DNA from: Desulfobacterales bacterium
Lineage (GTDB): Bacteria > Desulfobacterota > DSM-4660 > Desulfatiglandales > B25-G16
NCBI GenBank assembly: GCA_013375335.1
Contig: JABXJZ010000085.1
Location: forward strand, 1 to 6,491
Direction of reading: 5' to 3'
DNA length: 6,491 nucleotides
The translations under genes and the position numbers were made by a program. Shown piece after piece: positions 4,737-6,491 of the stretch. Position 1 is the first letter of the stretch, and the number at the start of each line of letters is the position of its first letter. Below the pieces are notes generated by a model, which was not told the origin of the DNA, ran no database searches, and worked only from the letters and a program-made list of their open reading frames with translations.

Positions 4737-6074
4737 CTAGGCAAAGGCGGCTTCCATCTGGCGACGAATGCGAACCGCAAGATCGCTTTCGTCTATCTCG
4801 ACATCCTTCCAGGTCAGCTGCTGCCCTGCTTTGACGTCGGCGATGAGCTTCACATTATAGGAGAGGCCGAGCGGTAAAGCCCCGATCTCAACAGAGCTGC
4901 GTGCGGGCATCTGTTTGCCCCACACATAATACCCACCTTCACCGTCGATTATCGTGCCGGCCTTAAGATCGAACTTGGCGGTTGCAACGACATCGGAATG
5001 AAAGCCGATCGCCCTACCTGTTGCCTCCCCGCGCAAGGCGACAGATGCCACGGAAATGCCCAGTTCAAGCCCTATCATGTGGGTCGGTCGATACATCGCC
5101 GCAAACCGGTATGATCTGTCAGGAAAGAAGTGGTAGTCCTTAAAGCAGTTACTGGCGAAGTCCGTTGCCGCCTCGATGATTACAAAGGTGCCCATCTGGA
5201 TGTGGTTGGTAACCGGTGACATATCCCGGTGGAGGGAGGAGACGACTTCAGTGGTGCCGGAATGGCTCAGGGTCCCACCGGCGGATCCGGGTTTGCAGAT
5301 CTCCGCCAGCTCATGGACGGAGGACGGCGGGAAGTTGAGCCCATCTGGCTGAGGGGTCAGGCCCGTGGCATTGCAGACTGCTGTCATCTCAATGGCGGAC
5401 TTGCTCCCGTCGATGAAGCTGTTGTGCATCTTCGGGTTCATTCCGCCCCGTTCCACCACGTCTTTCGAAAAACCGAAATGGTCCCAAACGGTATCGGGTG
5501 TGGATTGGTGGAAGCTTGGATGATAACGTGTGCCCTTACCGGCACAGACAACATTAAACCCGCATGTCCGGGCCCAGTCTACCTGCTCACAGATGATGGC
5601 CGGCTGATCACCGTAGGCCAGACTGTAAGTGAGGCCTGCGTCCTCTGCCTTGCGGGCCAGTAAGGGCCCTGCAACGGCGTCCGCCTCGACATTGACCATA
5701 ATGACGTGACGGCCATTCTCAAAGGCCATCAGACAATGCCGAATGCCCGCCCTTGGGTCGCCGGTGGCGTCGATCAGAATATCAAGGCCACCCACCTTGA
5801 TGAGCGCTCCCGTATTGTCAGTTATATGCGTTGCGCCGGTTCTGAGTGCCGCATCAAAGGAAGGGGCTGCAATCTGCTCATCGGACCAACTGGTCAGCCG
5901 ACACGCATCGCGGGCGCGCTGGGGCTCTAGGTCTGAAATGCCGAGGAGGTGTATTCCCTTTGTCCCCCGGGCCTGAGACAGATACATGGCACCGAATCTG
6001 CCAGCGCCGATCAGGCCAACTCGAACGGGATTATTGGCATGCGCCCGCTCCACTAACATCTTATATAGGTTCAT
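4737..6074 (-). CDS. Rossmann-fold oxidoreductase with C-terminal SAF domain (DRL-like family)
   Basis: A complete 445-residue cytoplasmic enzyme. VRVGLIGAGRFGAMYLSQ (17-34) holds the GxGxxG dinucleotide motif (G23, G25, G28). D48 in GISDLE ends the second strand and favours NAD. LDILIDATGDPRAG (97-110) and HVIMVNVEADAVAGPLLA (123-140) complete the Rossmann half, as in homoserine dehydrogenase-like and Gfo/Idh/MocA proteins. The catalytic middle spans about 150-355 (AYGDQPAI, GKGTRYHP, NHIQMGTFVIIEAA, YRPTHMIGLELGIS). The end (about 358-445) is a SAF-type domain, with DLKAGTIIDGEGGYYVWGK and ADVKAGQQLTWKDVEID. This architecture matches the family of Brucella DRL, an alternative 1-deoxy-D-xylulose 5-phosphate reductoisomerase, but many relatives have other or unknown substrates. 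Automated names such as homoserine dehydrogenase or FlgA would mislead. The start is supported by GGGGAGG (minus strand, 6081-6087) six bases before the ATG. It converges on the DUF1080 remnant. Confidence 0.88.
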   Translation of the reverse strand: MNLYKMLVERAHANNPVRVGLIGAGRFGAMYLSQARGTKGIHLLGISDLEPQRARDACRLTSWSDEQIAAPSFDAALRTGATHITDNTGALIKVGGLDILIDATGDPRAGIRHCLMAFENGRHVIMVNVEADAVAGPLLARKAEDAGLTYSLAYGDQPAIICEQVDWARTCGFNVVCAGKGTRYHPSFHQSTPDTVWDHFGFSKDVVERGGMNPKMHNSFIDGSKSAIEMTAVCNATGLTPQPDGLNFPPSSVHELAEICKPGSAGGTLSHSGTTEVVSSLHRDMSPVTNHIQMGTFVIIEAATDFASNCFKDYHFFPDRSYRFAAMYRPTHMIGLELGISVASVALRGEATGRAIGFHSDVVATAKFDLKAGTIIDGEGGYYVWGKQMPARSSVEIGALPLGLSYNVKLIADVKAGQQLTWKDVEIDESDLAVRIRRQMEAAFA

Positions 6075-6152
6075 ATCAGACCTCCCCTATTTCATGGGTT
6101 TTGACCGCCCCCTCATACGCACCCCTTCCAAGCCGCCCAATAATGCCAAAAG

Positions 6153-6183
6153 ACTAAATCGCCCTTAATTGGGTTTTTGTCAA
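6153..6183 (-). promoter_or_regulatory. Candidate promoter for the SAF-domain oxidoreductase
   Basis: On the minus strand, a perfect TTGACA (6178-6183) precedes TTTAGT (6153-6158, four of six -10 positions) by 19 bases, which is longer than ideal. It lies in the 157-base gap between the nitroreductase stop and this gene's start, leaving a leader of about 70 bases. The gap suggests the gene can be transcribed apart from the nitroreductase, although read-through is possible because I see no terminator. Confidence 0.35.
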
Positions 6184-6231
6184 CTAGCCGCTTTGTTTTG
6201 GGTCTTACTCCGGGAGTCTGGATGGTACACT

Positions 6232-6491
6232 TCAGGACGTAGGGTTCCATGGATGACCATAGCTATTAAGGTAAACGAAGGCTTCAATAGCCTTCCGTCC
6301 CCTGGGAAAATGCTTCCCCCTGGGCCATCCAAATGTCATGCATACCACTATCTTCTTTTCTTTCGGCACACCCAAGAGCTCTTTTACTATCGTTTCGTCG
6401 AAAGACCCTATCCAGCAAGTCCCATAGCCCAACTCGGTGGCTTGGAGGGTGAAGTTGGTAAGGGCTATGGTAATGTCCACCTGGTGCCATT
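6232..6491 (-). CDS. Nitroreductase-family protein, C-terminal part, cut by window edge
   Basis: The reverse-strand frame is open from the right edge to the TGA at 6232-6234, giving the last 85 residues of a longer protein. The first visible residues are WHQVDITIALTNFTLQA, followed by ELGYGTCWIGSFDE, the family's hallmark 'D-x-x-iA-x-x-n-x-x-L-x-A-x-x-xGlGtcWig' helix and loop that contacts FMN. VKELLGVPKEKKIVVCMTFGWP then matches the typical 'lgiPe-x-x-x-v-x-x-x-x-GyP' segment. It ends with an aromatic tail, VYLNSYGHPW. Family members are FMN-dependent NAD(P)H oxidoreductases, usually of 170-270 residues, so at least half is missing here. The substrate cannot be inferred. It is upstream of, and on the same strand as, the SAF-domain oxidoreductase. 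The start codon lies outside the window. Confidence 0.85.
   Translation of the reverse strand, partial: WHQVDITIALTNFTLQATELGYGTCWIGSFDETIVKELLGVPKEKKIVVCMTFGWPRGKHFPRGRKAIEAFVYLNSYGHPWNPTS

Noticed and set aside
4702..4739. Bidirectional terminator between the convergent genes
   Set aside because: Only the short palindrome GCCTAGGC is present near the stop; there is no GC-rich stem with T-runs on either side.
5229..5663. 144-codon plus-strand ORF inside the SAF-domain oxidoreductase
   Set aside because: It is opposite an intact, well-supported gene with motifs along its whole length; its composition is that expected of a shadow frame.

Overview
The window (GC near 50%) reads like the chromosome of a deltaproteobacterium-type (Desulfobacterota or a related, probably uncultured) Gram-negative bacterium. 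This rests on three things: a DUF4388 regulator fragment, an IHF-alpha-type gene preceded by a small protein whose start I recall from that group, and an aldo/keto reductase with a ferredoxin-like tail of the kind common in anaerobes. The taxon is an inference from gene content. There is no rRNA, tRNA, CRISPR array, transposase or phage gene.

Left part (1-2454). The 5' end of a minus-strand DUF4388 gene lies at the left edge. It is divergent from a plus-strand aldo/keto reductase with eight C-terminal cysteines (898-1926). About 720 bases without a convincing gene separate them, holding a hairpin, an exact 11-bp direct repeat and a good sigma70-like promoter for the reductase. A lone, very acidic 118-residue protein of unknown function follows (2098-2454).

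Middle part (2455-4736). A compact plus-strand cluster encodes a conserved small protein, an IHF-alpha/HU-family DNA-bending protein whose start lies inside the previous gene, and a four-helix DUF2809 membrane protein 21 bases further on. Next comes a 107-bp element bounded by perfect 15-bp inverted repeats (MITE-like), then repeat-bearing noncoding DNA. After that is a decayed secreted DUF1080 (3-keto-disaccharide hydrolase-like) gene. It keeps a strong ribosome binding site, signal peptide and both ends of the domain, but has no standard start codon and carries an internal stop in the main frame.

Right part (4737-6491). Two minus-strand genes converge on the pseudogene: the C-terminal end of a nitroreductase-family protein (6232 to the edge) and, downstream of it, an intact 445-residue Rossmann plus SAF-domain oxidoreductase related to the DXR-like (DRL)/homoserine dehydrogenase-like family.

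I see no multi-gene system that is clearly new. The items most worth following are the startless DUF1080 gene, the inverted-repeat element, the small protein coupled to IHF, and the unassigned substrate of the SAF-domain oxidoreductase.
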